In this document: positions 1 to 11,300 of the stretch, in pieces
How the letters are laid out: every line of letters begins with the position of its first letter
Numbering within the stretch: the stretch's first letter is position 1
Position numbers and translations under genes: made by a program
NCBI RefSeq assembly: GCF_022539505.1
Contig: NC_061508.1
Span: 35,644,256-35,708,255 of the forward strand
From: Lolium rigidum
Taxonomy: Eukaryota > Streptophyta > Magnoliopsida > Poales > Poaceae
Direction: 5' to 3'
DNA: 64,000 bases
Notes under the pieces: generated by a model
Told to the model about the DNA's origin: nothing
Databases searched by the model: none
What the model saw: only the letters and a program-made list of their open reading frames with translations

Positions 1-237
1 TAGTCCTTTGCAGGCGGGCGAAACAGGATTTAGAATAAAAGGAGGTACCTGATTAGAGCAGTAATAAAGCAGAGTTAGAGGAAAAGTCCCGCATCCCGCC
101 CCGATTTTCACCCTGTTATTTTGTAATCCGATCGTTGTAGGTCACTGTTGTTTGGACTATGTACCTTTGATCGCTCTTGGTCTTTCTTCTCCTCTAATAA
201 AATATACATGCAGTCCTCCTGCATGTTTCGAAAAAAA
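1..237 (+). mobile_element. 3' end of a LINE-like retrotransposon (partial)
   Basis: The segment has the look of a grass LINE 3' tail. A pyrimidine-rich stretch is followed by an AATAAAATA run, then a small hairpin (CATGCAG 207-213, loop 214-218, CTGCATG 219-225), then TTTCG and a short A-run ending at 237. Grass L1-type elements commonly end in such a GCAG/CTGC hairpin followed by TTCGAAAA. No coding part is inside the window, so the call rests on the tail alone. It could also be the 3' UTR of an ordinary gene. Confidence 0.4.
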
Positions 238-377
238 TCATACAAGTCATGGACGGTCTTGAATTCTACGAGCTGTGGAGCAGTTGGTGTTTCTGAATCT
301 GTTCCAGACGAGTCCCACAGCTAGATTGGACTGTTACTTTGGCGAGCCAGAGTCGGTGACAATCTGTTTCAAACTAA

Positions 378-2526
378 GAGCATCTCTAACAGAGCCGTAA
401 ACGGGCCAAAACCGAAAAATAACCGTCAGTTTACGGGTTCGGGCTGAAAATTGACGCTGATCAGTGACCGTAAAAGGGCCAAAACAGAAAAACTTTTTTC
501 GGGCCGGGACCGAAAACTCAAAACGGCCTATATTTGTAGGGGTCGATCCAGCGAACCGAATGCTCGATCCCTATCTAGGGCGCGCTGAAATTTCAGCTCA
601 CGCAACCGCTCGCTCGCTCCTTCCCCACACTCCCCGCGCCGCCACCACACTCCGCCGCCGCCGCCCCGCCCGATTCGCCCGAGCCCCGCATCCCGGAGGT
701 AGCGCCGATCGCCCCGCAGCCCGCCCGCTGTTCCTTGCCCAACTCCGGCTGCCGCCCCCACCGCCGCCGCCGCCGCTCCGTCCGAATCGAGGATGAGCTC
801 GGGCGACGAGTTCGATCTGTCGGATTCGTCGAGCTCCGACGATTCCGACCTCGAAGAGCTGCTCCAGGACGACGAGATGGAGGCCACCATGCTCCTCCTC
901 TCCGTCAAGGACCTGGAGGACTGCGCGAAGCTGCTGAATCGGAGACGCGGCTCCGTGTTCGGCCGGAACCACATCCGGCGGAATCGCCTCCTCGGCCACG
1001 AGCAGCTGATGGAGGACTACTTCGCCGAGGTACTTACTATCCTCCCCATCTGTTCCGTAGGAGGTATCGCATGCGGCGTAGCTTGTTCGTCTGAATCGTC
1101 AAGGCGTGCGAATTGCATTCGAATTACTTCAAGCAACGTAGGAATGCCGCCGGGGTGATGGGTTTCAGCACTTTCCAAAAGATCTCTGCTTCCATGAGGG
1201 TCATTGCGTATGGCATCCCTGCGGATTACACCGACGAGTATCTTCGAATTGGCGAAGATACTACCACGGAGTCAGTCCGCAGGTTTCCTCGCATTATTAT
1301 CAAGTTGTATGGGCCTACGTATCTTCGAGCTCCCAACGAGAATGACACCAAACGGTTGATGGAGATAAATGAGAAAAGAGGTTAGCCTGGCATGCTTGGT
1401 AGTCTTGATTGTATGCATTGGACATGGAAGAATTGTCCAAAGGCATGGCATGGACAGCTGTGGCAAGAGCAAAGATGCAACCATTGTACTTGAGGCCGTT
1501 GCATCACAAGATTTGTGGATTTGACACTGTTTTTTTGATTTGCCGGGACACTCAATGACATCAACGTCCTGCAAAGGTCTCCTTTGTTTGCTAAATTAGC
1601 AAATGGGAAAGCACCCACTTGCAACTACAAGGTCATGAACAATGAGTACACAATGGGATATTACCTAGCCGATGGCATCTATCCGGATTGGGCAACTTTT
1701 GTTAAGTCTGTCAAGGATCCCCAAGATAGAATAGAAGCTGAATTTGCCAAGGCTCAAGAAGCAGCTCGCAAGGACATTGAGAGAGCTTTTAGTGTTTTGC
1801 AAGCAAGGTTTGCTATTGTTCGTGGCCCAGCCCGATTTTGGGACAAGAAAACCCTTGTCAACATCATGACATGTTGTGTGATTCTTCACAACATGATCAT
1901 CGAGTATGAAAGAGACTTGAGCTTGCCCTACTTCTATGACAATGTTGGCACCCGAGTGGAACCCCAACGCAATCCGGATCGCATTGAAGCTTTCCTTGAA
2001 ACACATCGACATATTGAGAATGCCAATACCCATGCCCAGCTCGTCTATGATCTGAAGATGCACCACTGGCAGCGACATGGCCGTCGCCTTTGATCCTACC
2101 ATTTCATTCATTTGTTTATCACATGTATCATTGTTGAGACATTTGCGCATTTGTCCAATTTTCCCGAAGTTGTTGTAATTTGGTTGAGACATTTTACATT
2201 TGTTCAATTTTTCCAAAACTGTTGTAATAATTTGGTTCAGATAATTATTTATGTGTTGTAATAATTTGGATAATTATTTGATTAATTATGATACACTGTT
2301 GTATGTGTTGCATATCAATTTTCCCAAAACCCCTGCCTTTTACGGGTTCGGAATCCGCATGCGCAGAACAGAGACCGTAAATCGAAACAACAGAATATTC
2401 TGTTTTTCAGTTTACGTTACGGGCTCTGTTCTGCACCTGCTATTTTCCGGCACCGTAAATACGAGTTCGGTGCACTGAACTCGTGATTTTCGGTTCGCGT
2501 TTTTACGGGCTCCGGTAGGGATGCTC
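378..2526 (+). mobile_element. PIF/Harbinger DNA transposon, full length but inactive
   Basis: The left terminus begins GAGCATCTCTAACAGAGCC at 378. The right terminus is its imperfect inverted copy, ending GGGATGCTC at 2526. Both ends are flanked by TAA (375-377 and 2527-2529), the 3-bp TWA target duplication of PIF/Harbinger elements. Subterminal DNA on both sides is rich in TTTACGG/CCGTAAA motifs. The 2149-bp body contains a decayed transposase. The second gene of autonomous PIF elements, a Myb-like DNA-binding protein, was not found, so the element could not have moved on its own in its present form. Confidence 0.9.
793..2093 (+). pseudogene. Harbinger-type DDE transposase (plant transposon protein family), broken
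   Basis: Starts MSSGDEFDLSDSSSSDDSDL, an acidic serine-rich N-terminus typical of this family. All three parts of the DDE nuclease core are visible: the first Asp in [10 protein letters not shown] (about 1404-1433), the second in the LNDINVL block (about 1552-1571), and the Glu in DIERAFSVLQARF (about 1773-1811). The C-terminus ends WQRHGRRL. Breaks: a 1-bp loss near 1030 shifts the frame (…EDYFAEV then TYYPPHLFRRRY), a TGA lies at 1092-1094 where Arg is expected, a TAG follows at 1384-1386, and further frameshifts lie at about 1450-1560. The last 169 residues (1584-2093) are open. It is therefore a dead transposase that would have cut and joined the element's own ends. Confidence 0.88.
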
Positions 2527-2713
2527 TAAAAATGCAAGCCATGTCTCCACGTTCACCTGTTAATACGACTGCGTCTGATTGATCCGTTGTACATACACCT
2601 GACCCGCGCACCTACATATTCGGCTCGAGACCCTCTGCATCCAATAATGCCATAACCAACAATTAATCCCGATCCGATCGTAGTCAAGGGGGCGGCGGCG
2701 CGGGTGCCCAACC

Positions 2714-3823
2714 ATGGCGATGGCGGCGGACTGGTCATCACTCACCTCGGACCTCGTCGGCCTCGTTGCGGACTCCTTGCTCGCCACCGGCGATATCGAC
2801 TGCTACGTGAGCCTCCGCGCCGTGTGCCACCACTGGCGCGACGCCACCGCCGACCCGCGCGGCCCAGACCCGCGCTTCCTCCCTCGCCGATGGGTAATGC
2901 TCGACTCGCGCGCCGCGAACGTGCAGGACTCTCGCCGTCTCTTCCTCAACGTCGACACCGACAGCTTCGTGTGGAAAGATCTGCCCGTGCTCCGCGACTA
3001 CGACTGCCTGGCCGCCGACAGCGATGGCCTCCTTGTCCTGCAGGGGCCAGGAGACTCCAAGAAGATATCCGCCTTAAACCCCTTCACAGGCGCCTGGATC
3101 CGCTTCCCTGTGTATGCGGTGTGCGCACCCAGGAGACGCGCGGTAGCGGTGGGCTCGTCGCCGATGATGAAGCTGTACATCTTGGACGATCGGAAACACG
3201 TAGCCACTGTCGATCCGACTGACGAACTCGCGTCCAGGTGGATCTTCACGGCTAAACCAGCCCTCGAATCGTTCGCCTCCGTGATATCTTTCCAAGGTCA
3301 GGTATACGCTATGGACCAGTATGGAATGCTCGTGTTGTTCGAAGACCACTCCAGGATCACCACCATCATCGCCGACGACGGGAAGCAGGCCTGGCACCCC
3401 TCGTTTCTCGTGGACAACGCGGGGGAACTCCTGGTTGTGCATGCTCCGGTGTTCGAAAATGACATTATGCGGGTCTTCAGTGTCGATCTGGAGAATAAGG
3501 TTCTTGAGAGGATCAAGAGCATCGGAAATCGTGCTATCTTCCTTGGTGGTCGGTCTCTGTCCGTTAACGCTGATAACCTTCCTACCGTTGAAGCCAATTG
3601 CATCTATTACATCGGCGGTTTGTCCGGATCGAACAAACACGGGTTTTACATGTTTCGCCTTCATAACGATGGCATTGAGAAACTCATTGAGGCCACTGAC
3701 ATCATGCTTATCGAAGGGAACCGTCAACGTCCACTCCGCCCCTTGAGCCTTACAAGGATACTCATGGACCACGCAAACTATGGCAATGTGATGGAGTTTC
3801 GTAATCTAGGTGCCTACATGTAG
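2714..3823 (+). CDS. F-box protein with DUF295 (KIB-type) C-terminal region
   Basis: A single-exon 369-residue protein. The start ATG sits in a strong plant context (ACCATGG). Residues about 5-45 form an F-box (LTSDLVGLVADSLLATGDID, then a CYVSLRAVCHHWRDAT block), which binds SKP1 in SCF ubiquitin ligases. The remainder follows the DUF295 pattern: FVWKDLP, LNPFTGAWIRFP, and the conserved FLGGRSLSVNADN-to-CIYYI block from residue 276 to about 300. The length fits the family (about 350-420). Substrate and pathway cannot be read from the sequence. The gene has high GC at its 5' end, as is common in grasses. A truncated paralogue lies 2.8 kb downstream in the same orientation, and the 5' leaders of both share CCAACAATTAA-CCCGATCCG, so they arose by tandem duplication. 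No break is visible; expression is unknown. Confidence 0.88.
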   Translation: MAMAADWSSLTSDLVGLVADSLLATGDIDCYVSLRAVCHHWRDATADPRGPDPRFLPRRWVMLDSRAANVQDSRRLFLNVDTDSFVWKDLPVLRDYDCLAADSDGLLVLQGPGDSKKISALNPFTGAWIRFPVYAVCAPRRRAVAVGSSPMMKLYILDDRKHVATVDPTDELASRWIFTAKPALESFASVISFQGQVYAMDQYGMLVLFEDHSRITTIIADDGKQAWHPSFLVDNAGELLVVHAPVFENDIMRVFSVDLENKVLERIKSIGNRAIFLGGRSLSVNADNLPTVEANCIYYIGGLSGSNKHGFYMFRLHNDGIEKLIEATDIMLIEGNRQRPLRPLSLTRILMDHANYGNVMEFRNLGAYM

Positions 3824-5937
3824 ATTTTACAGCGGAAATTCCGTAGAACCGCAACTCCATATAGTTTGAGTTACTATATTTTTTTTCAGAATTCAACCAA
3901 AAGTTTCAGTTCTGAAGATATATTTTGGGCCAAAAAACTATTAAAAAACGGCCAAACCGAAAATGGGTGGGCAAAGTAAGCTCAACAATTTCTAGTTTAC
4001 TCACTACATGCAGTTTTAATTATTATATTTCTTGAAATTTGAAATTTGAACTAATTTTGTTAGAAAGTTAAAAAATGTGAAAACTTTCAAAAGGTTTGGT
4101 TCTAGTCATGTCTTCTCCGCAGGGAAAAAACCAAGAGAACCAACTCCTATGCCATGTGGATCTACCTGGTACTAGAATTTGAAAAATGTTCTCAAATAGA
4201 TTAAATCACATCATTTGTGTACTTTCAATCAACTTGCCCAAAGTTGTGTGGTTTAATGAAATTTTCTCTAATTTATATATAAGATAAACTTTGAAAGTGC
4301 ATCATAGTCTATAGTCCATACCCACTAATTTTGCACAAGATTTCTATGATACTAAAATTATAACAAAAATGATGCAAAAAATTGTGATCCTACTACAACA
4401 TTATGCAATCTCATGGGAAAAATAAACATGAGAAAAATGGTATCAAACACATATATGAATACACAATACATAGAAGATTATTCTTTTATCTTCTCCCAAA
4501 CGAAAAGCATATCATCATGAAAGTTTATGTGTAAAAAAAATCTATTCTAGCACAATTTGTAAGCTTCAAAATGTTTTGTTCACATTTCCTAAATGAGCGC
4601 GAGTCGTACGAACATCTAAAAATAATTAAACTTAATTTATAAATTGGATTTTCTATGAGGCAGAAAAAAAACTAGCATATTGTGTAATCATCTAATAGAA
4701 CTTTAAATGATTGACCAAAAATAGTTCAATGTACGTTATCTCTACCATGGCATGGGAGTAGTGCAATGATGTATGATTTGAAAGATATACAATTGAGTTA
4801 GCTAGGATCCATCGCAACATACTATAAATGTCAAAAAGAAATACTAAATGCCCTTTTTGTTTACCAAGTTATGGAGTATAATTGAAGTTAAAATGTTGTG
4901 GCATGGTGGAAGTGTATGTCTAATAATGGAAGATAGATTCTTGTGAATATTTCCGTGTTTGCTTTCTCACTTCTTGTACAATCCTACACTTGTAACTGAA
5001 AAATTCTATTGTTTCCCGTAAATAAGGGATTTTTTTTATTTTATGGGTTTCATCCAATCTCAATGTGAAATAGTGGTACTAGTTTAGCGTCTGGGTTTGC
5101 GGCTAGCATTGGAGGATAGAGCGCTCCGCCGTTTTTCTGTTTCACACGTCAATTTTTTTATCACTTATGAACCTAACTAAACGTCTACCATGATAGATGC
5201 CCTTATCCATTTTTGGAAATTCCTAAAATACATGCCATAATACCACCCGAGATTTCCCAAATGAAAAATTTGTCAAAATTTAATCAAACTTCACAATTTA
5301 AATAAATATCAGTATATTTCGTCCGGTATTACTGTTTTTCGGTGGTAACCGGTAAAAGTGATTTTCACGGTAATCTAAAAAATACAGGCCGAGGAAAAAA
5401 AAAACCTGGTGGGATATGTAGTTCTAGCTAGAGTCCAAAGATCAATGGGAGTTGGGATTCAGTTCATGAATTACTGTTTCTTGCATCTGCAATTTTGTTG
5501 GCGCTGTAATAATGAAATTCGAAGGACTAGTATAACTTAGTGAAGTATCAAAAGATGTATTTGTGCAGTTATACCGTTTGTTACGGTCAGAACTGTAGCG
5601 TTCCTGATGAATTTGTTCTCTGTTTGCAGCTGCGCGGAGCTGTGTACTTGCGCGGCTATGGTGTTGTTTCACTACCGAAGTTGTTCCGAGCTTTGCTTGG
5701 TCCAGTCCGTGTGGCCCAATGGAGAAGCTCTAGTTCTACAGGCTGCTGAATATACGTTCTACTAGTATCTGGTGTGATCTTAAATAGTCATACTGCAGAA
5801 GTAGAGGCATGAATTAACACAAATTAACAATGTACGGGCAGTCAGGCAAGCGCCTATATTCCGCGCGCTCCCCAAAACGTCATGCACCGGAATCAAAAGG
5901 AAGAAAAAAATCGTTTGGATCCGTCGTGCACCTAACC
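3824..5937. other. AT-rich intergenic DNA between the two F-box genes
   Basis: This holds the 3' flank of the F-box gene followed by about 2 kb of AT-rich DNA with no long open frame and no transposon termini that I can pair. A short GC-richer patch at 5620-5750 follows a splice-acceptor-like TTTGCAG (about 5622-5628). It could be an untranslated 3' exon or a gene relic, but nothing proves it. Confidence 0.5.
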
Positions 5938-6565
5938 TAGGATTGAAAATGAAAGGGAAATTTTCCGTCCGTTTCCGAAGAAAAAGGAAATGGAGGACCA
6001 AATACGAAAAAGGAAGAGGCATTTGGAGGAAAAGAAACGAAAACGACAAAAGCATAAACGAAAACGAGAAAAAAAACGAGAGAGCCAAGACGGAAATAGA
6101 AACGGCAGAGAAAATTCCGAAAATATAAATACGGAAAGTTTCCGGAAACATAACCTAGAGAGGCCCGTACATTTAGTAGGTTTACATTTACACATGAAAC
6201 TGGACTTGGCCACGTATCAAGTACACAAATTACTCTCACTTGTATAATTACGTGTGCATGCAGCCATTAAACTATATGTGTTACTTTATGTTGAATTGCC
6301 ACTTGTCGAAGTTAAGTGATATATCCTATCTTATTGTTCTTTTATTTATGTGTCTCTTTCGGTCTGCAAATCATGATATTATGTTGCATTGTGTTATGGC
6401 AAATATCCGTTTTCGTAACGTGTCCGTTCTGTATTCATATCCGATGATTTCCGTTTTCATATTTGTTTCCGGGGTTTCCGATTTCATTTTTTATTCCAAC
6501 AAGATATAGAGAAATAAAAACGATAAAGCATGTTTCCATCCGTTTTCATTTCATTTTCAACCCTA
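5938..6565. mobile_element. Ds-like non-autonomous hAT (Ac family) element
   Basis: The left end reads TAGGATTGAAAATGAAA. The right end is the inverted form, TTTCATTTTCAACCCTA, ending at 6565. Both resemble the Ac/Ds terminus (TAGGGATGAAA). The flanks are an exact 8-bp direct duplication, ACCTAACC, at 5930-5937 and 6566-6573, the size made by hAT transposases. Subterminal DNA on both sides is full of short TTTCCG/CGGAAA and CGTTTTC motifs, the kind of repeated sites bound by Ac-type transposases. At 628 bp it has no transposase gene and would depend on one elsewhere. It lies about 90 bp upstream of the second F-box gene's ATG. Confidence 0.88.
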
Positions 6566-6653
6566 ACCTAACCTGGGATATATATTCCCTAGAGATTAGC
6601 AGCCAAACCGCCAACAATTAAGCCCGATCCGCTCCGAGCGCGGGCGCCTCTCC

Positions 6654-7538
6654 ATGGCGATGGCGGCGGACTGGTCATCGCTCCCCTCCGAGCTCCTCAA
6701 CCTCGTCGGGGACGCCTTGCTCTCCTCCGGCGACATCGACTGCTACGTGAGCCTCCGCGCCGTGTGCCACAGCTGGCGCGACGCCACCGCCGACCCGCGC
6801 GGCCCTGATCCCTGCTTCCTCCCTCGGCGATGGGTCATGTTGGAGCCGGGCGACGTGAACGTGCGCGACACTCGCCGCCTCTTCCTCAACGTCGACACCG
6901 GCCGCTTCGTGTGGAAGGATCTGCCAGCGCTCCACGACTACACCTACGTTGCCGCGGACAACGACGGCCTCCTCATCCTGCGTGGGCCGAGCGCCTCCAA
7001 GAAGATCTTCGCCTTAAACCCCTTCACGGGCGCCTCGATCCGCTTCCCCGTGTACCCAACGCACGACCCCGACGGCGGACTGGTGGTCGTGGCGGCGGGC
7101 TCGTCGCCGACGGTGGTGCTCTACAGATTCCACGCAGAGCAGCAAGCGCTTGAATTTTCGGGCCTTATCCCAGACGTCGTGGTAACCTCATCCGATCTGA
7201 ATTTCGGAGGCGCTTCCCAGTGGATCCTACAGGCCAAACCGGTCCTGGACACGTTTGAGTCCGCGGTATCCTTCCAGGGCCGCGTGTACGCCGTGGACAT
7301 GGAAGGGACTATCGCGGTGCTGGAAGACCGCTGGAGGTTCACCGCCGTCGTCGTCGGCGGCTGGAGGGAGTGCTGGCAGCCCCCGTTTCTCATGGACAAT
7401 GCTGGGGAGCTGCTTGTTGTGCGTGGTCCGACGTCCACCGGGGATAAGGTGCAGGTCTTCAGGGTCGATCTCGAGAATAAGGGTGTGTTTGGTTGGGCTG
7501 TGGCTTATCCAAAAGCAGCTGTGAGCTGTGTGCTGTGA
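6654..7538 (+). pseudogene. F-box/DUF295 paralogue truncated by a transposon insertion
   Basis: From MAMAADWSSL to VDLENK (residues 1-276, ending at 7481) this is closely similar to the F-box protein at 2714-3823. It keeps the F-box (residues about 5-45), FVWKDLP and LNPFTGASIRFP. It has extra residues around LYRFHAEQQALEFSG that the upstream copy lacks. After VDLENK the frame enters foreign DNA (GVFGWAVAYPK) and stops at 7536-7538. The conserved FLGGRSL…CIYY block and the last ~90 residues of the family are missing, and I found no downstream copy of them in the window. The truncated product would keep the SKP1-binding part but lose most of the DUF295 end; most likely it is non-functional. 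Confidence 0.85.
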
Positions 7539-7891
7539 AAAAGCAGCTGTGAGCTGTCTGCTGTGAGAAAGCCATGAAGTTATTTGGCAACTGGCTGTCT
7601 GGACTGTGGCTGTGAGGGTAAATATCTGTAATACCCCTAAAGAGACCCCATTGACATATTATAAGTTATATTATCTGGGCATGGAGATTTGGCTCCCGAG
7701 TCTATTTGCTCCTGTTATCTGGACCGTTGTAAAGTGCTTGAAGATTGCTGTACAAGGAATAATAGTCTGACATACATGCAGCAGTAAAACATGAATACGT
7801 TAGTCGGTAGTAGCTGTGGCCCACGTCACAGTAACCAGTGGGCGACGGCCGGTTTGGCTGAGATTGACGGACGTGCTGTACGCACGAGACG
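7481..7891. mobile_element. Tourist/PIF-Harbinger-like insertion in the F-box paralogue (only left end recognised)
   Basis: The foreign DNA begins GGGTGTGTTTGGTTGGGC directly after a TAA (7478-7480), matching the GGG-start and TWA target of Tourist-type elements. Just inside are two near copies of AAAAGCAGCTGTGAGCTGT, a usual subterminal motif. I could not find the matching inverted right end before the CACTA terminus at 7892. The right boundary given is only the next element's start, and the right end may have been removed. Confidence 0.5.
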
Positions 7892-7910
7892 GACTGGTGG
7901 AAAAAGGGGC

Positions 7911-8104
7911 TTTGGTCGCGGTTCGCAACTGCCATTAGTCGCGGTTGCGCAACCGCGACCAAAGTAGCGCGACTAAAGGCCCCTCCCTTTAGTCGCGGTT
8001 CCTTACGAACCGCGACTAAAGGCCCGTCCACGTGGGCCGCAGGGCGAGCGCCGGGGCGGAGGACCTTTAGTCGCGGTTCTTCCGGCCAACCGCGACTAAA
8101 GGCC
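7911..8104. repeat. CACTA subterminal repeat array
   Basis: At least six direct or inverted copies of TTTAGTCGCGGTT (or TTTGGTCGCGGTT) and AACCGCGACTAAAGG lie within about 200 bp of the CACTA end, several as head-to-head pairs that could form hairpins (for example GTCGCGGTTGCGCAACCGCGAC near 7943). Such arrays are the binding sites of TnpA-like proteins in CACTA elements. Confidence 0.85.
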
Positions 8105-8289
8105 TCCGCGAGGTTTAGGGTTTAGCCCCCCCTCCCCCTAAATCTGGTTTCTTTTTAATTTGTATTATTTTATTTCTTTTGGGTTTTAATTTTGAAGGAG
8201 TTTCACATATTCTACGGTACTACATACATGCATATGAATGTACAATTTCAAACAAATTTGAAATTAGAACCAAAAAGAATTCAAGAGGA

Positions 8290-8351
8290 ATATACAATAT
8301 ATATTCAATATCGGATGACCATATACAATATATATTCAATATCGGATGACC
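8290..8351. repeat. 31-bp tandem duplication
   Basis: Two head-to-tail copies of a 31-bp unit (8290-8320 and 8321-8351) containing ACAATATATATTCAATATCG. It lies just beyond the stop of the CACTA gene. No function is apparent. Confidence 0.9.
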
Positions 8352-8374
8352 ATATACAATTTTGAACAAGTTAG

Positions 8375-11300
8375 TTACAACTTCTGGTGCATATAAAGTT
8401 CTACGTCATCGTAATGGTGTTCTCCTCTAGGATCGATGACTTCCCTCGCCAACCATCCAGCTAGTTCCTCTTGAAGTGGTCGGAAGCGAGCTTCGGACTA
8501 AGCGTCTTCCGGAGGTTGTTCCTCGGGATGTTGTTCTCACACTTCCGGTCCCGCTCATTGCGGTATCTCCGGATCCTCTCACAAATATAGTATCCACATA
8601 GATTGGTCCCCGGTGGCTGAATATCCCCGGTCGTCCGCACTTGCCATTTTAAAATGTAGCTCTTTTTTGAATTCACCGACCTTGGTATCTACGAACCGTC
8701 TCCAAACCCTACGAGGCAAAGAAAATTAAATAAACAAGAGAGTTATTAATTAGTTACTTGATATTAGGAAATGATGAACGAAATAGGCCGATCGATATAG
8801 AGCGCAAATGAATGAAAATAATTACTTTTGCATCATTTTTCTCATGTCGGCCCAAAGCGCCGGATCCATATTCGGAGAGTCGTGGACGAGAACCGAGGAG
8901 GTCTGAACTTGAATTACCATAAGAATCCGGTGGAACCTGCGGACACGATACATGCACGATCATGCATAACTCATCGATTACCACATACCATGCATGGAGT
9001 AAACAAAAGAGAATGTGCTCAAGACAGAAACACTCACCCAAAATGGTAAGGAAATAGAATATCACTTTTCTGTTGCTGTTTTCTAATAAACCGCCACAGG
9101 TCATCCTCCACGTCGGCGGGGTGGTGTTCTAACACATGTGAATTAACGATGTGTGGGTCAATGAACCCAACATCATGGATGTTCCTTACAGAACGAGATG
9201 GGGTAGAAATTAATAAATCACTTACAGAACGTAGCAACTGATGATAGATTTGTCGAGGTCGCGCAGATTGAACAGCTGGAACAATTCACTCAGATGAATT
9301 TGTACCCAGTAATGTTTGAAGTGATGCTCATATCTAACTTCCGCATAGATATAGTCTTTGGCGTTTTTATGTTTTATGTAACCCTTGTACCAATTTAGCG
9401 AGACCTTTCATTTGTCGAGGTAGATCCTCTTCTGCGCGAGGCTCGATGAGAGGGCCATTCTTCACATATGTAAATACTACGTCCTTCATTGGCGCCTCAT
9501 CAAGGCCTAACGAGTGCACGAAGAGTGATACCTAAGTCGGCCGCTTGTTCTACGGCACTCGTTACGGTCAATCCATGTGCTGCCGCAGGCTGCTATGATA
9601 TCGGGGGCATCCGGACCGGTGGCTTGCACTATGAGCGGGGCGATCGATTGTTTACTTTGTTCCCCGAGCTGGGCAACTTCTTTCCCCCTTTCTAATTTTG
9701 TCTCGGCCTCGTCCTCCAAGGCTTTCTTCTCCGCCAACTCTTGGTTCCTCTTGAACGCGAGTGCTTGCCTACGAAGTTCACGTAAATAGTCGTCGAGCGA
9801 TTCTTCGCGGCTTGGGACGGTGTGTTCAAAAATGACTTAGCCCATTGCTTTTGCTTGTCGAGAAAATACTAGCTTGGGCTCGCCCTCTCTTTTCTTCTTG
9901 CACTCCTCCTTCCATTTCTCATGCTTCGAGCAGCCACGGCCGCTGCATTTTCCTCGACACTAAGTTCCCAAGGCCTCGGGATGAGAGGCTTCGGTGATGG
10001 CTCCGGTATCTTTGTGGTTCTAGGTACATAAGGGTCCGGGTTAATAACCCGGGACTGCTTCGCTTCTTCGCCGGAGGTGGATTGGGGCGGTACCGGTGTC
10101 CGATCACCCGCCGGACGAGGACCAGGGGGCGGCGTCGGCCGACGTGAATGAGGTGTATTAGGTGAAGCACCACCACCACCACCGCCACCGCCACCGTCAC
10201 CGCCACCGCCACCGCCACCGTCACCGCCACCGCCACCACCACCACCGTACGGGGGTGGACTTGTTGGCGCCTCGCCCGGAAACTTGATAAATTTCTTCTG
10301 CCATAGAATGAACTGGCGCTTGACATCTCCAAGTCTTTTCACCCCTTCGGGTGTAGCAATGTCAATGTCCGGGTCCTCAAACCCTTGGACTATCTCCTCC
10401 ACCGTGACACGAGCATAGCCATCTTGAATGGGGTTGTTGTGGTGGAGTGCTCCAGTGGTAAAGCACTGCCGATGGCTACCTTCATGGACATGTTCCCGAT
10501 AGGATAATACAGATGACATGCTTTCATCTCCTTTATATCGTCCACGGGGTAGCGAGGAGGCTCCGGTGCAGTAATTTCGACCACCAGAGGCTCCGGTGCA
10601 GTAATTTCGATCGTCGGTGCACCAGCCGGTGAGGCCTCCGTGGAAGCCACGCTGCTTCTTCTCCGCTGCTGGCTTCCGAGATCCATTGGATGATCTTCAT
10701 GCTGCGCCCGAGCTGCATCTCTTTCGGCGACTAGTACACTCACGGTTTTCTTCATCACATCCATTTCCGTTACCAACTTCGCCACAACATCCGCATCCCG
10801 ATCCATCTTTCTCTTACGGCTTCGTAACCGTACGGGTCATCGTTACGGGGAACCCTACTTTCCACGGAATGGGCCCCATGCCTCGTATACGTCCTCCGTG
10901 TTCGGGATTCCCGAGGGCTTTTGTCAGGGCGTCGTTCTCTCTGTTGAACTTGATCCTCCCCTCTTGAGCTTCCCTCATTGCCTCAATAAGCTTTTGGGTG
11001 GGTGTAATTATTTTGCCCTGATAAACACACTCCCCTGTCTCCGGGTTCAGCGATCCCCCATGCCCGTACCACCAGCTTTTGGCCCTTGGGTCCCATCCCT
11101 CCGTACCTGGATGGATTCCTCGCGCCCTCGGCTCGTTCTCCATCTTCTCCCACTTAGGCTGCCAAAGCGATACCCTCCTGGCCCCATGATATGATTGTAC
11201 TCCTTCTTGGCCGCATTCTCCTTATTTTTTTCGATATTTCAAGGAACTGCTCCGATTTCTTTTGCTTCACAAATTCTGGCCAATCATGTTGCGGTTTCTC

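Noticed and set aside
5540..5749. Small coding exon after a TTTGCAG acceptor
   Set aside because: The product matches nothing I recognise and no donor exon can be linked; kept only as a note in the intergenic entry.
6240..6509. 89-codon open frame MYNYVCMQPLNYM
   Set aside because: Inside the Ds-like element, AT-rich, hydrophobic by composition; no transposase motif.
10068..10332. Long valine/alanine repeat protein on the minus strand (frame alternative to the poly-Gly linker)
   Set aside because: A shadow of the CCACCG tract; the Gly frame connects to the recognised CACTA protein parts.
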